64,000 nucleotides of DNA. Source: Thiomonas sp. FB-Cd (GTDB taxonomy: Bacteria; Pseudomonadota; Gammaproteobacteria; Burkholderiales; Burkholderiaceae_C). Each line of letters begins with the position of its first letter. Within the stretch, counting starts at the first letter, position 1. Positions 10,063 to 19,954 of this stretch are shown here, in pieces. The position numbers and the translations under genes are program-made. The DNA lies in NCBI RefSeq assembly GCF_000733775.1, contig NZ_JPOE01000002.1, positions 2,108,001-2,172,000 on the forward strand. The letters are read 5' to 3'. The notes under the pieces are model-generated. The model saw nothing but the letters and a program-made list of their open reading frames with translations, was not told the DNA's origin and searched no databases.

Positions 10063-11651
10063 GGCGCCCCCTCCAGCACCACGCCATGCTCAAGAGCCCA
10101 TTCGGCCACGGCCCCCGCAAAAACCTGGGCCCGGTGCGTGTAGTTCCGGAACATGTCCAAGCTGGCACACGCCGGGGACAGGAGCACGATGTCGCCCTCG
10201 CGGGCCAAGGCGGCTGCGCGTCGCACGGCCTGCTCAAGGCTCGGGGCCTGCTCGATCGGGCACACGCCATGCAATGCCTGCGCCAGACCTGGCGCATCGC
10301 GCCCAATCAGCACGGCTGCGCGCAAACGGCCCGTTGAAGCGCGCAGCAGCGGGGAGAAATCCTGGCCTTTGCCATCGCCGCCCGCAATAAGCACAACGGT
10401 ACGATCCAGACCAGCCAAGGCCGCCACGGTGGCGCCTACGTTGGTGCCCTTGCTGTCTTCAATCCACTCCACGCCGGCAATCACACCGAGCGACTGCATG
10501 CGGTGCGGCTCGCCGGCATAACTACGCAGGGCATGCAACATGGGGGCAAGGGGCGTGCCCGTGCTCGCCGCCAAACCCAGCGCCGCCAGCGCATTGGCCC
10601 AGTTGTGACGGCCATGGATACGCAGTGCGTCGGCTGGCATCAGCAGCTGCATGCTCGGCGCCCCGGATGGCTCGGCAACGGTGCCCTTGCCGCGTCGCCG
10701 CGGATGATTCTGCCCCTGCTGCGCCTGACCGCGGGCAAGCCAGGACATGCCATGCTCGACCACGACTCCCCAGTCACCGGCGCGCTGCGGCGCGTCCAGA
10801 CCGAAGGTCTGTTCCTGCCGGCCGGCGCGCCGCATGGCCAGAACGCGCGCATCGTCGCGGTTTAACAGCATCAGACCAGGCGACTGCCAATCGCCCACCC
10901 AGGTGCCTGCACCGTGCGTGAAGGTCTGATGACGCTCCGAAGGCGCATCGGAGCCGGGGCGCGCAGGCCAAGGCTGTGGACCGAAGATGCGTGCCTTGTC
11001 CGCACCGTACGCATCCATGCTGCCGTGCCAGTCCAAATGATCTTGTGTGAGATTAAGAACCGTTGCAGCCGTGGCGGCAAAATCATCCACGCCATGCAAC
11101 TGAAAGCTCGAGAGCTCCAACACCCAGGCCTTTGGCAGACTCCCGGCGTGCATGCGCTCGCCCAGCGTGTCCAGCAAAGCGGGACCAATGTTCCCGGCGA
11201 CCGCCGTGTCGACGCCCGCGCCGCGCAGGAGGTGCGCAGTCAGCGCCGTCACGGTCGTCTTGCCATTGGTTCCCGTGATGGCTAGCACCGCAGGCGCGTA
11301 GCCCCGGGTTCGGTGCAGCTCGCGTAGGGCAGCCGCAAACAAGCCGAGTTCAGTGGTTACCCTCACGCCCGAGGCACGTGCTTTGTCAAGCAACCCGGCG
11401 AATGCTGGGTCAGAGGGCGCAATGCCGGGGCTCACGCAGACACAATCCACACCGTCTGGAAGACATGTCCCGGCGCTGCCCGTGCGAACCACAACTTGCG
11501 GCAACTCGGCGCGCAATGCGGCGAGTTGGGGTGGGTCGGACCTGCTGTCGGCCACACACACCGCGGCGCCCTGGCTGGCACACCACCGCGCCATGGACAA
11601 GCCGGAGATGCCCAGTCCCAGAATCAGAACGCTATGGTCGCTTAGGCTCAT
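10059..11651 (-). CDS. murD: UDP-N-acetylmuramoylalanine--D-glutamate ligase MurD
   Basis: 530 aa, about 90 longer than E. coli MurD (438). MurD adds D-glutamate to UDP-MurNAc-L-Ala. The N-terminal Rossmann motif LGLGISGLSMAR and the P-loop ITGTNGKTTVTALT (near residue 125) are present. QDHLDWHGSM and DSKGTNVGATVAAL follow. The extra length is mostly low-complexity Gln/Gly/Arg-rich insertion around residues 295-335 in the middle domain. It sits 7 bp after the mraY stop and overlaps ftsW. Confidence 0.96.
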   Translation of the reverse strand: MSLSDHSVLILGLGISGLSMARWCASQGAAVCVADSRSDPPQLAALRAELPQVVVRTGSAGTCLPDGVDCVCVSPGIAPSDPAFAGLLDKARASGVRVTTELGLFAAALRELHRTRGYAPAVLAITGTNGKTTVTALTAHLLRGAGVDTAVAGNIGPALLDTLGERMHAGSLPKAWVLELSSFQLHGVDDFAATAATVLNLTQDHLDWHGSMDAYGADKARIFGPQPWPARPGSDAPSERHQTFTHGAGTWVGDWQSPGLMLLNRDDARVLAMRRAGRQEQTFGLDAPQRAGDWGVVVEHGMSWLARGQAQQGQNHPRRRGKGTVAEPSGAPSMQLLMPADALRIHGRHNWANALAALGLAASTGTPLAPMLHALRSYAGEPHRMQSLGVIAGVEWIEDSKGTNVGATVAALAGLDRTVVLIAGGDGKGQDFSPLLRASTGRLRAAVLIGRDAPGLAQALHGVCPIEQAPSLEQAVRRAAALAREGDIVLLSPACASLDMFRNYTHRAQVFAGAVAEWALEHGVVLEGAP

Positions 11652-11658
11652 CGGTGCT

Positions 11659-12837
11659 TCACCGCAGCTTGAGGCTGGCCAGCCCAGCGAGACACAACAT
11701 CATGGTGACGATCCAAAAGCGGATCACCACCTGCGATTCCTTGACCCCAAGCTGCTCGAAGTGATGATGCAGCGGCGCCATTTTGAAAATGCGGCGTCCC
11801 TGGCCGTATTTGCGCTTGGAATACTTGAAGTAGCCGACTTGGATCATCACGGACAAGGTCTCGACCACGAACACTCCGCCCATGATGAAAAGCACGATTT
11901 CCTGACGCACGATCACGGCGATGGTCCCCAGCGCCGCCCCCAGCGCCAGCGCCCCCACATCGCCCATGAACACTTGAGCGGGGTAGGCATTGAACCAGAG
12001 AAACGCCAGACCGGCGCCGACCATGGCACCGATGAAAATGAGCAGCTCGCCGGTGCCTGGAATGTAGGGAAAAAGCAGATATTTGGAGAACACCGCATTG
12101 CCGGTGACGTAAGCAAAAATGCCCAGCGAGGCGCCGACCATGACCGTGGGCATGATTGCCAGCCCGTCGGCACCGTCAGTCAGATTCACCGCATTGCTGG
12201 CGCCGACGATGACAAAATAGGTCAGCACAATGAAACCCACGATCCCCAAGGGGTAGCTCACCGTCTTGAAGAATGGCACGATCAGGTCCGCTGCAGGCGG
12301 CAACGGCATCGAAAGCCCGCTGCGCAGCCACTCGACAAAAAGGTGCCAGACCGCGGCATTGCCCTTGCCCGATACAGCAAACGCCAGATAAAACGCTGCC
12401 AAAATACCGATCAGCGACTGCCAAAAATATTTCTCGCGCGAACGCATGCCGTTGGGGTCGCGATGCACGACCTTGCGGTAGTCATCGACCCAGCCGATGG
12501 CGCCAAATCCGAGAGTGACCAGCAACACGAGCCAGACAAATCGATTGGAAAGATCCATCCACAACACCGTGGACGCTGTGATGGCGATGAGAATCAGCAC
12601 GCCGCCCATCGTGGGCGTGCCGGTCTTGATCAGATGGGTCTGCGGGCCATCCTGCCGGACGGCTTGGCCGACCTTCATGGCGGTGAGCTTTCGGATGACC
12701 CCTGGACCCGCAGCCAGCCCGATGAACAAGGCTGTCAACGTGCTCATCACCGCGCGAAACGTGATGTAGTTGAAGACGCGGAAGAAGCGCAGATCAGGCG
12801 AGGCCGTCATCAGCCACATGGCCAGGCTATGCAGCAT
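11659..12837 (-). CDS. mraY: Phospho-MurNAc-pentapeptide transferase MraY
   Basis: 392 aa membrane enzyme that moves phospho-MurNAc-pentapeptide onto undecaprenyl phosphate to form lipid I. The start at 12837 overlaps the murF stop by 11 bp. About ten membrane segments are visible. Active-site motifs are [22 protein letters not shown] and APLHHHFE. The length is near the betaproteobacterial norm of about 390. Confidence 0.97.
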   Translation of the reverse strand: MLHSLAMWLMTASPDLRFFRVFNYITFRAVMSTLTALFIGLAAGPGVIRKLTAMKVGQAVRQDGPQTHLIKTGTPTMGGVLILIAITASTVLWMDLSNRFVWLVLLVTLGFGAIGWVDDYRKVVHRDPNGMRSREKYFWQSLIGILAAFYLAFAVSGKGNAAVWHLFVEWLRSGLSMPLPPAADLIVPFFKTVSYPLGIVGFIVLTYFVIVGASNAVNLTDGADGLAIMPTVMVGASLGIFAYVTGNAVFSKYLLFPYIPGTGELLIFIGAMVGAGLAFLWFNAYPAQVFMGDVGALALGAALGTIAVIVRQEIVLFIMGGVFVVETLSVMIQVGYFKYSKRKYGQGRRIFKMAPLHHHFEQLGVKESQVVIRFWIVTMMLCLAGLASLKLR

Positions 12838-14563
12838 GTGCGTCCTCCTTGAGGATCTTCGACGGTGGCTCGAATCCGCGCAGGGACTGCGCCACGCGCT
12901 CCATGCGCATGAATCGCGAACCCTTGACGAGCACGGCGTCAAAGCACCGGAGATCCTGCAGCGTAGGTGCCAAGCCCTCAATCGTTTGAGCATGGCGTAC
13001 TGCCACGGCACCTCGGCCGGCAGCCTGGGCTGCATGCAGCGCCAAATCCCCCACAGCCCACAGCGCGTCGATACCACGCGCAGCAGCGTGATTGCCCGCC
13101 TCGGCATGGAACGCCGGGCCTTCGATCCCCACCTCGCCCATGTCCCCCAGGATGAGAAGGCGGCGCCCTGGCATTGCCGCGAGCGCGTCGATTGCAGCGC
13201 GCACCGAGTCCGGATTGGCGTTGTAGGAGTCATCGATCAGGGTGATGCGATGCCCATCGGAGAGGACGATTTCGCTGCGCTGCATGCGGCCTGCCACAGG
13301 TTCGAACGCCTCGAGTCCGGCGACGATCGCGTCCAGCGGGGCCCCGCAAGCCAGCGCTGTCGCAGTCGCCGCCAACGCATTGTGAGCGTTGTGCGCCCCC
13401 ATGACGCGCAGGCGCAGTTGGGCCTCGCCCGCCGGGGTACGCATATGCAACCGCATTGATGATGTGGCTTCCTGCTGGGCAATCCAGCCGACGACCTCGC
13501 CCTGTGCTTGCGCCTGCCCCGGTTCGACCAACATGAACCGCATGCAGCGTCGCGTACCCGCAAGGTCGGACCAAATTGCCGTGAAGGCATCGCCGGCCGG
13601 GAACACGGCCACGCCGTCGGGCGGCAAGGCTGTCATCACGCTACCGTTTTCGCGTGCTACAGCGTCGACCGTGTGCATGAATTCCTGATGCTCGCGCTGG
13701 GCGTTATTGACCAACGCAATGGTGGGCTCGGCAATCGCTGCCAGTTGAGCCACCTCGCCGGGATGGTTCATCCCCAGCTCCACAACGCCGGCCACATGCT
13801 GCGGACGCAACTGCAACAAGGTCAACGGCAACCCGACCGCGTTGTTGAAGTTGCCCCGGGTGGCAAGCCTGCGATCGTCACCGAGCCAGGCTGCGAGGAT
13901 GCTCGCGACCATCTGCGTCACGGTCGTCTTCCCGTTGCTGCCCGTGATGGCCGCAAGCGGCATGGCTGGCTGCTGGCGGCGCCAAGCACGCGCGAGCAGC
14001 CCGAGCGCCTGCAGGCTATCGTCCACCTCGACTGTGGGCAGGCCACATGCCGCGCTGCCACGCTCGGCGAGCACGGCCGCTGCACCGGCAGCCTTCGCCT
14101 GGGGCAGGAAAGAATGCGCGTCAAAGTGCTCGCCCCGAAGCGCAACGAACAGGTCACCCGGGCGCAACTGACGCGTATCGGTGCAGACGCGGGCGATCGG
14201 GGTTGCGCCATCGCCATGCAGTTGACCGCCGACCCATGCCCGCAACTCGCGCAACGCAAACAGGCCGCCAGCGCGCGCAGCGAGCGCCATGCGGGCATGG
14301 AAAACATCGGAAAACGGCGTTTTGCGCCCCTCCTGCTCCTGCATGGCCTCGTGGCCCTTGCCCGCGAGCAGCACCACGTCTTCCGCACTGGCATGCGCGA
14401 TGGTCTGTGCAATGGCCTGGGCGCGATCGGCGACCACCAGCACCTGCGCTGGCGCCACGACGCCTCGCAGGAGATCGTCAATGATGGCTTGTGGTGCCTC
14501 GCTTCGCGGATTGTCGTTCGTCAGCACGACGCAATCAGCCAGGCCTTCGGCGGCGGCAGCCAT
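12827..14563 (-). CDS. murF: MurF ligase with in-frame MurE C-terminal domain (second half of a MurE-MurF fusion)
   Basis: 578 aa from the first in-frame ATG at 14563. The first ~97 residues are not MurF. They are the end of the MurE C-terminal domain, with the Dap-recognition motif [10 protein letters not shown] and then LLAGKGHEA. MurF proper begins near 14272 ([13 protein letters not shown]) without an intervening stop. It carries the P-loop [29 protein letters not shown] and [10 protein letters not shown]. MurF adds D-Ala-D-Ala to UDP-MurNAc-tripeptide. Fused MurE-MurF proteins are known in some Burkholderiales such as Bordetella. An internal ATG at 14290 could start a free MurF but has a weak ribosome site. 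The upstream murE frame is out of phase by one base (see murE). Confidence 0.9.
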   Translation of the reverse strand: MAAAAEGLADCVVLTNDNPRSEAPQAIIDDLLRGVVAPAQVLVVADRAQAIAQTIAHASAEDVVLLAGKGHEAMQEQEGRKTPFSDVFHARMALAARAGGLFALRELRAWVGGQLHGDGATPIARVCTDTRQLRPGDLFVALRGEHFDAHSFLPQAKAAGAAAVLAERGSAACGLPTVEVDDSLQALGLLARAWRRQQPAMPLAAITGSNGKTTVTQMVASILAAWLGDDRRLATRGNFNNAVGLPLTLLQLRPQHVAGVVELGMNHPGEVAQLAAIAEPTIALVNNAQREHQEFMHTVDAVARENGSVMTALPPDGVAVFPAGDAFTAIWSDLAGTRRCMRFMLVEPGQAQAQGEVVGWIAQQEATSSMRLHMRTPAGEAQLRLRVMGAHNAHNALAATATALACGAPLDAIVAGLEAFEPVAGRMQRSEIVLSDGHRITLIDDSYNANPDSVRAAIDALAAMPGRRLLILGDMGEVGIEGPAFHAEAGNHAAARGIDALWAVGDLALHAAQAAGRGAVAVRHAQTIEGLAPTLQDLRCFDAVLVKGSRFMRMERVAQSLRGFEPPSKILKEDAHAA

Positions 14564-15786
14564 CGGTGCGCGCTTGCCGGGGTCCCGATCGCCGCCGGCG
14601 CCAAAGACGCACCAGAGCTTGCCGCCGCGGCGCTGGGCAATGGGCGCAACGCCAGCAGGGCTTGCGCGATGGCGTCGGGTGTGTGCGCGTAGTCCACCAC
14701 GGCAAGCGGCGCCTCGTGTCCACCCAGGCTCTGCATGCGCCCTGGCGGTGGGCTGATCGCGGCAAGCGCCGAGATGGTGGCGCCAAAATCCAGGCCGCAG
14801 GCCTGCAGCAGGCCGCAGACCACCAATATGTTGGACGCGTTGAAGCGTCCCAGCAGCGGGAGGTCCACGTCAGCTTGCCGCCCGGCGTGGCCGATGCCCA
14901 GATGCATGCCGCGGTCGTGGTGCGCGATATCCGTTGTGTGCCAGTCCGCTTCGGCCTGGAGCGACACCGTGGCAACCTGTATTTCCCGCTGGCGACAGTG
15001 CTTTGCCAGCTCCACGCCCATTGCATCGTCCACGTTCAGCACGGCAGCGGTCAGCTGCGGCCAATCAAACAGGCGGCGCTTGGCGGCGGCATAGGCCGCC
15101 ATGCTTGCGTGGTAATCAAGGTGATCCTGAGTCAGGTTGGTGAACGCGGCACCATGAATGCGCAAGCCTGCCAGACGAGACTCCTCAATGCCAATTGATG
15201 AGGCCTCGATGACACAGTATTCCAGGCCCTGCGCGCGCATTGCAGCGAGCTCGCGATGCAGGCGCACGGGATCTGGCGTGGTCAGGCCCGTGAGCGTCAA
15301 CTGCTCCGGCAACCCAACGCCAAGCGTCCCGATCACGCCACAGGGCCGTCCCGCCGTGGCCAACGCCTGGGCCGCCCACAATGCGCATGACGTCTTCCCG
15401 TTGGTCCCGGTGACAGCCAGCACCGTCATATGGCGCGAGGGGTGCCCGTACCAGGCATCGGCCAGCGGGCCCGCCAGCGCCTTGAGGCCACGCACGCGCA
15501 CGACCTGCGCCGGCAATGCGAACGCGTCGGCTCCTTCCTCCTCCACCAACGCACATGCGGCGCCACGCGAATAGGCGTCAGCAACGAAACGCCGGCCGTC
15601 GGTGGCTGCTCCCGGCCAAGCAACGAACACATCGCCCGATCGCACATCACGGGAGTCACTGGTCCACGGCGCTGTGGCCGCCACCCCTGCTGCGCTGAGC
15701 GCATGCAGCACGGCTCCCACGGAATCCAGCGCCGCCTCGGGCCGGGCGTTCAGGGAATCCTGATCAGGATGACCCTGTGAACTCAT
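14521..15786 (-). CDS. murE: MurE ligase, frameshifted near 14637
   Basis: 421 aa as read, but only about the first 382 residues are MurE. MurE adds meso-diaminopimelate to UDP-MurNAc-L-Ala-D-Glu. TSDSRDVRSGDVFVA, the P-loop VTGTNGKTSCALW, LTTPDPVRLHREL, NLTQDHLDYH and VDYAHTPDAIAQAL are intact. Just after ALRPL the frame becomes an Ala/Ser-rich tail and stops at 14521. The expected continuation (AQRRGGKLWCVFGAGGDRD) is in the murF frame. Restoring one G/C at about 14637 (cgctgggcaatgggc on the plus strand) gives one fused protein of about 986 aa. The gene is essential, so a sequencing error is the simplest reading. Its ATG overlaps the ftsI stop. Confidence 0.9.
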   Translation of the reverse strand: MSSQGHPDQDSLNARPEAALDSVGAVLHALSAAGVAATAPWTSDSRDVRSGDVFVAWPGAATDGRRFVADAYSRGAACALVEEEGADAFALPAQVVRVRGLKALAGPLADAWYGHPSRHMTVLAVTGTNGKTSCALWAAQALATAGRPCGVIGTLGVGLPEQLTLTGLTTPDPVRLHRELAAMRAQGLEYCVIEASSIGIEESRLAGLRIHGAAFTNLTQDHLDYHASMAAYAAAKRRLFDWPQLTAAVLNVDDAMGVELAKHCRQREIQVATVSLQAEADWHTTDIAHHDRGMHLGIGHAGRQADVDLPLLGRFNASNILVVCGLLQACGLDFGATISALAAISPPPGRMQSLGGHEAPLAVVDYAHTPDAIAQALLALRPLPSAAAASSGASLAPAAIGTPASAHRWLPPPKAWLIASC

Positions 15787-17567
15787 GCTCCGCCTCCACC
15801 TGCGGCTGCGCCCTGTGTCTGCGTCATGATGGCCGGGGGCACGTCGGGTTTCACCGGAAGATCGGGTGGCACGCCGAGAATGCGCAACGCCTGCGGCACC
15901 ACCTCGGCGAACACGGGCGCCGACACGTCGCCGCCGAAGTGCTTGCCGCCGCTCGGCTGATCGACCGAGATGGCCATCACGATCTTCGGATGGCTGATCG
16001 GAGCCAATCCGACGAACTGGGCCCGAAACAGGTGCTTGTCATAGCCCTTTCCTCTCCAGAGATAGGCCGTGCCCGTCTTGCCGCCCGTTGAATAGCCGGG
16101 AACGGCGGCCGCCGGGGCCGTCCCGCCCTTTTGCGTAACAAGCGCAAGCATGTCCCTCATCTCACGCGCCACTTGGGGCGACACCACCGGCACGCCATGC
16201 ACGGGTGCATCAGTCTTGAGCAGGCTGGAAGGAATGATCTCGCCGTGATTGGCAAAGATCAGATACGCGTGGGCAAGCTGGAAGGTCGATGCCGAGATGC
16301 CGTAACCAAAGCCCTGGGTCACGGCGTCGATAGGGCGCCACTTTGCCCAGGGCCGCAAGATTCCACTTGCTGCGCCGGGGAACGGCACCTGCGGACGCTG
16401 ACCGAGGCCCACGGCGGTGTACATGTCCCACTGCATATGCGCGTTCATGCGCATGACGATCTTGCTCGTGGCCACGTTGCTCGAGTACTGGATCACCTGG
16501 GGCAGCGCAATGGTGCCGTTATCCGAGTCATCGCAAATGTTGTTGCCATACACGCGCAAGCAACCAGGCGCGGTGTGAAACACCGACTGCGGCGTAACGA
16601 GACCGGCCTGTAGCGCCGCGCTGATCGTGATGGGCTTCATCACCGAGCCAGGTTCATAGCTGTCAGTCAGCGCGTAGTTGCGCATGTCCGCCTGCGTCAT
16701 CCCGTGTCGGCTGTTCGGATCGAAGCTCGGATAATTGGCCATGGCCAGAACCTCGCCATTCGTGGCGTCGAGCATGACAGCGCTCCCATTCTTGGCCTTG
16801 TTGTTCACCACGGCACTCTTCAGTGCTTGGTAGGTCAGGTACTGGATCTTGCTGTCGATCGACAACTGCACGTCCTGGCCATTGACCGGCGGCACCCCAC
16901 CGTCGACGTCTTCGATCACATTGCCCAAGCGGTCACGCATCACCTTGCGTGTGCCGGGGTGTCCGGCGAGGTCTTTCTGAAAGGTGAGTTCGATGCCACT
17001 CTGACCCAGGTTCTCGATATCCGTGAAGCCGACCAACTGGGCAGCGGCGGCACCTTCCGGGTAATAGCGCTTGTAGCTCGGCGAAAAGTAGATGCCCTTA
17101 ATGCCTAAAGCTTGCACTTTGCGCGCGGTATCAATGTCCACCTGACGCATCACGTAGACGAATTGCTTGTCTAGGCTCAGACGATGCTGCAGTTCGGCGG
17201 CGTTCAGGCCCAGAATCGTCGCCAGATCGGCAACCTTCTGCGGGTCCGCCTCAAGCGTCTCGGGATCCGCCCAGATCGTCTTGACCGGAATGCTGGACGC
17301 CAGGATGTTGCCATGCCGGTCGAGGATGCGTCCGCGCATCGCAGGCAGTTCGATGGTTCGAATGAAGCGCAGGTCGCCCTGCTGCTGGTAGAAGTTGGTG
17401 GTGATTACCTGAACCCAAAGCGCCCGGCCGGTCAGCACGACAAAGGCGAGATACAGAAGGCTCCTGACAAGCCAGGCACGCCCAGGCGGCAGGCGCAGGC
17501 GCAGGAGATGGCCCTCCTTGCGATGGGAGGGCGTATACGTACCGAACGCACGCGAGGCACGTTTCAT
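15783..17567 (-). CDS. ftsI: Septal peptidoglycan transpeptidase FtsI (PBP3)
   Basis: 594 aa. FtsI cross-links septal peptidoglycan in the periplasm as partner of FtsW. A short cytoplasmic N-terminus (start MKRASRAFGTYTP at 17567) leads into one membrane segment (about residues 31-50). The PBP dimerisation domain begins at RGRILDRHGNILA. Transpeptidase motifs are the active-site SVMKP (SxxK) in SYEPGSVMKPIT, SSN in QYSSNVATSK, and KTGT in GGKTGTAYLW. It starts 10 bp after ftsL ends and overlaps murE. Confidence 0.96.
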   Translation of the reverse strand: MKRASRAFGTYTPSHRKEGHLLRLRLPPGRAWLVRSLLYLAFVVLTGRALWVQVITTNFYQQQGDLRFIRTIELPAMRGRILDRHGNILASSIPVKTIWADPETLEADPQKVADLATILGLNAAELQHRLSLDKQFVYVMRQVDIDTARKVQALGIKGIYFSPSYKRYYPEGAAAAQLVGFTDIENLGQSGIELTFQKDLAGHPGTRKVMRDRLGNVIEDVDGGVPPVNGQDVQLSIDSKIQYLTYQALKSAVVNNKAKNGSAVMLDATNGEVLAMANYPSFDPNSRHGMTQADMRNYALTDSYEPGSVMKPITISAALQAGLVTPQSVFHTAPGCLRVYGNNICDDSDNGTIALPQVIQYSSNVATSKIVMRMNAHMQWDMYTAVGLGQRPQVPFPGAASGILRPWAKWRPIDAVTQGFGYGISASTFQLAHAYLIFANHGEIIPSSLLKTDAPVHGVPVVSPQVAREMRDMLALVTQKGGTAPAAAVPGYSTGGKTGTAYLWRGKGYDKHLFRAQFVGLAPISHPKIVMAISVDQPSGGKHFGGDVSAPVFAEVVPQALRILGVPPDLPVKPDVPPAIMTQTQGAAAGGGGA

Positions 17568-17577
17568 GGCTGCATGC

Positions 17578-17877
17578 TCATCGCGTGGGAATCGACGCCG
17601 GCAGACTCGGCAACTGCGCCGCGCTGATGTAGTCCGTGCGCGCAGGTGTGGCGGCCACGAACCCCAGTGTCTTGCGCGCCAACTCCTCGATGCGACCGGG
17701 CACCGACAATGCGCGCACCTCCACCTGCAAGCGGTCATGGTCAATCTGCAATTGCACGGCGCGCTGTCGCGCTGCATCCAGCGTTGCGAAGGTGCGGCGC
17801 GCCTCATACTGGGCTCGTACCACGCTCATCGCGCTGGCCATTGCGATCACCAGGAGCAGGAGGTTGAGTCGGGTCAT
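17578..17877 (-). CDS. ftsL: Cell division protein FtsL
   Basis: 99 aa bitopic protein of the FtsQLB complex that activates FtsWI. An N-terminal membrane segment ([17 protein letters not shown], residues 4-20) is followed by a predicted coiled coil (about 21-65, [19 protein letters not shown]). Size and place between rsmH and ftsI identify it, because sequence conservation in FtsL is low. It overlaps rsmH by 4 bp. Confidence 0.92.
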   Translation of the reverse strand: MTRLNLLLLVIAMASAMSVVRAQYEARRTFATLDAARQRAVQLQIDHDRLQVEVRALSVPGRIEELARKTLGFVAATPARTDYISAAQLPSLPASIPTR

Positions 17878-18851
17878 GCGGCCGCCACTTGCGGGAGGCG
17901 CTCGGCAGCGCGCAGCACGGCCGAGCGCGACCGTGGGTTGGCCGCGACCTCGTCGGCTCCCGCGCGCAACCTGGCCAAGACTTTCAGACCTGGCCGAAAC
18001 ACGGCCGGCTTGACGGGAAGGCGGCGCTGCTCACGGCTCAGCTCGGGCGCGCGAGCGTGGCGCGCCATGAAATGCTTGACGACACGGTCTTCGAGGGAAT
18101 GGAAGCTGATGACCACGAGCCGTCCTCCATCAGCCAGCCTGTCCATCACCTGCGCGAGTGCCGCCTCGAGTTCGGCGAGTTCGGCATTGACGTGAATCCG
18201 AAGAGCCTGAAAGGTGCGCGTGGCCGGATCTTGCCCCGGTTCGCGACTGCGCACCGCTTGCGCCACAAGGGCGGCAAGCTCTGCAGTGCGGGTGACGGGC
18301 TCGCCGCGTTCGCGGCGAGCCACAAGCGCCTTTGCAATCGGGAAAGCAGCCCGTTCGTCCCCATAGTCCCTCAGCACCTTGGTGATTTCATCGACGCTGG
18401 CCTGTGCCAGAAATTGCGCCGCAGTCATGCCGCGCGTGGTATCCATGCGCATATCCAGAGGGGCATCGCCGCGAAAGCTGAAACCGCGCTGCGCATCGTC
18501 CAACTGCGGTGAGGACACCCCCAGGTCGAACAACATGCCCTGCACTCGACCCAATCCCAAGTGGTCCAGCACCGCGCCATAGTCCGAGAAGGCCGCATGC
18601 ACGAGCGAGAGGCGCGCATCGGAGTGCGCCAGATCTTGCCCAGCGGCGATTGCCTGGGGGTCGCGGTCCAGCGCCACCACTCGGGCCTGTGGCGCCAGAC
18701 GCGAAAGCAGTTCGCGCGTGTGCCCGCCACGACCGAAGGTCGCGTCCAGATAGACACCCGCCGGGTCCGTGACCAGCAGGTTGACGGCTTCGTGCAGCAA
18801 CACGGTGCGGTGCTGCAGCGGCTGTGCAGCTTTGAATCGGGGAGTGGGCAT
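17874..18851 (-). CDS. rsmH: 16S rRNA (cytosine-1402-N4)-methyltransferase RsmH
   Basis: 325 aa SAM-dependent methyltransferase (MraW) that methylates C1402 of 16S rRNA in the decoding centre. The early motif [13 protein letters not shown] is followed by the SAM-binding [15 protein letters not shown] (near residue 34). [20 protein letters not shown] and the C-terminal [15 protein letters not shown] are diagnostic. Second gene of the dcw operon, 12 bp after mraZ. Confidence 0.97.
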   Translation of the reverse strand: MPTPRFKAAQPLQHRTVLLHEAVNLLVTDPAGVYLDATFGRGGHTRELLSRLAPQARVVALDRDPQAIAAGQDLAHSDARLSLVHAAFSDYGAVLDHLGLGRVQGMLFDLGVSSPQLDDAQRGFSFRGDAPLDMRMDTTRGMTAAQFLAQASVDEITKVLRDYGDERAAFPIAKALVARRERGEPVTRTAELAALVAQAVRSREPGQDPATRTFQALRIHVNAELAELEAALAQVMDRLADGGRLVVISFHSLEDRVVKHFMARHARAPELSREQRRLPVKPAVFRPGLKVLARLRAGADEVAANPRSRSAVLRAAERLPQVAAA

Positions 18852-18863
18852 CGTGGCTCACCT

Positions 18864-19292
18864 TCACACCACGATTTCGCGCACGGCATCGGGCATACCG
18901 GCCTCGATCACCGCCGCTTCGCGCGACTGGTGGGTGGCACGGTCCCACACTTCAAAATGCGAACCCATGCCGATGAGATCGATTTCGCGTTCGATCCGCG
19001 CCGCCGCACGCAACTCGGGGGACAGCAGGACGCGACCCGTCGCGTCGATCTCGGTTTCGGTTGCATGCCCCAGATAAATGCGCTTCCAGCCCTGCGCTGC
19101 CATGGGCAAGGCGGCAATCTTGGCACGAAATTCCTGCCACTGGGGGTCGGCGAACAAAAGCAGACAACCCTCGGGGCTTTTCGTAATCGTGAGGCGACCC
19201 GCCGCCTGCGCAAGCAGCATGTCGCGGTGGCGCGCAGGCACGGTCATACGACCTTTGCCGTCCAGCGTCAACGCCGATATGCCGATGAACAC
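18864..19292 (-). CDS. mraZ: Transcriptional regulator MraZ
   Basis: 142 aa with two AbrB-like SpoVT folds, the first at GISALTLDGKGRMTVPARHR and the second around LGHATETEIDATGRVLLSPEL. MraZ oligomerises and binds phased repeats at its own promoter, regulating the dcw operon. First gene of the run. Its promoter and candidate operator are directly upstream and have the expected direct repeats. Confidence 0.96.
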   Translation of the reverse strand: MFIGISALTLDGKGRMTVPARHRDMLLAQAAGRLTITKSPEGCLLLFADPQWQEFRAKIAALPMAAQGWKRIYLGHATETEIDATGRVLLSPELRAAARIEREIDLIGMGSHFEVWDRATHQSREAAVIEAGMPDAVREIVV

Positions 19293-19312
19293 GCGTTTCT
19301 CCGATTGCCGTC

Positions 19313-19336
19313 AGTGCAGGGATACGTCCCTGCACT
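19313..19336. repeat. 10-bp inverted repeat in the mraZ leader
   Basis: The arms agtgcaggga (19313-19322) and tccctgcact (19327-19336) pair perfectly around a 4-nt spacer. The repeat lies in the untranslated leader of mraZ and overlaps the first of the phased MraZ-type repeats. It could be a leader hairpin or part of the operator. Confidence 0.5.
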
Positions 19337-19366
19337 TTCACCCACTTTTTTGCACTTGGCTGCACT
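19331..19366 (-). promoter_or_regulatory. Phased MraZ operator (four repeats, 10-bp period)
   Basis: On the minus strand four repeats follow each other at exactly 10-bp intervals: AGTGCA, AGTGCA, AGTGGG, AGTGCA. Known MraZ boxes are several GTG-containing repeats with 10-bp spacing, bound by the MraZ ring. The repeats run from the -10 element into the leader of mraZ, so bound MraZ would block initiation. Assignment is by pattern and position. Confidence 0.75.
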
Positions 19367-19392
19367 GTATGGGGCAAAAAGGGCAGCGTCAA
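19364..19392 (-). promoter_or_regulatory. Sigma70 promoter of the mraZ/dcw operon
   Basis: On the minus strand TTGACG (19387-19392) is followed, after exactly 17 bp, by TACAGT (19364-19369). This is close to the sigma70 consensus. The upstream flank to about 19500 is AT-rich (T and A runs), like an UP-element region. The -10 box overlaps the most upstream MraZ repeat. No other good promoter was seen in the run before ftsZ, so this probably drives most of the cluster. Confidence 0.75.
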
Positions 19393-19669
19393 TAGGGAAA
19401 AGTGAAAAATTCGCTTTTCAAACAAGCACTTAGCGGCAGCATGAAAACTGTTTTTGTTTACAGCATATATGAAAAAAAACGCCATAAATGAACCACTTGA
19501 AGCATCACTTGAAAGTGTTGGTTTTAGATCTGAGGCGCTCCAGCATGCAGCCCGGCGGAGCCCGCACGCCCGCACAGGCCTGTGATTGAGGCGTGAGCGC
19601 GCCATTGCGGATCGGTTGCAGGTTCGGACTGCCGACAACCTTCATCCGTTGCTTATATGGATGCCTCCC

Positions 19670-19954
19670 GGCGATCAAGAGCAATCGGCGTTGTGCTGTG
19701 AAGAGTCGGCTGCCGCCTTATATCCGGCCTCGATCGCGGGTTGTCTGGTTGCCCAGACGCGCCGCCGGCCCCGATGTCATTCGCGGACAAGCGCCTCATC
19801 TCCTAGAGCGGACTGTTGAAGTCCGACAACGGATTCAGGTTTGGCTTGCCCCGGTCCGACCGGTTCACATCACGCTGCGTCTTGCTGCCTCATCGCCTAC
19901 AAAGGCGGTCCATTCCTTTCATCAAGTAAGAGTTGATCCATGGTCACCGTTCGT
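19670..19954 (-). ncRNA. Candidate bridge/seekRNA of IS110 element A
   Basis: Non-coding stretch 3' of the transposase, inside the element. Blocks are shared with copy B while the intervals between them differ: a 16-base cttatatccggcctc-type core (about 19717-19732), a ccccgatg block followed by cctcatctc, and a small hairpin. That hairpin reads cggact-gttga-agtccg here and ggac-loop-gtcc in copy B, so the stem is kept with changed bases. IS110/IS1111 recombinases use such an RNA to pick donor and target sites. The exact ends and guide loops cannot be fixed here. Confidence 0.5.

Noticed and set aside
11353..12852. Plus-strand 499-codon open frame over murD/mraY
   Set aside because: His/Asp/Gln-rich shadow of the membrane-protein gene mraY; no plausible protein.
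13508..14692. Plus-strand 394-codon open frame as evidence of an overlapping gene at the murE/murF joint
   Set aside because: Antisense shadow; the minus-strand frames carry all Mur ligase motifs.
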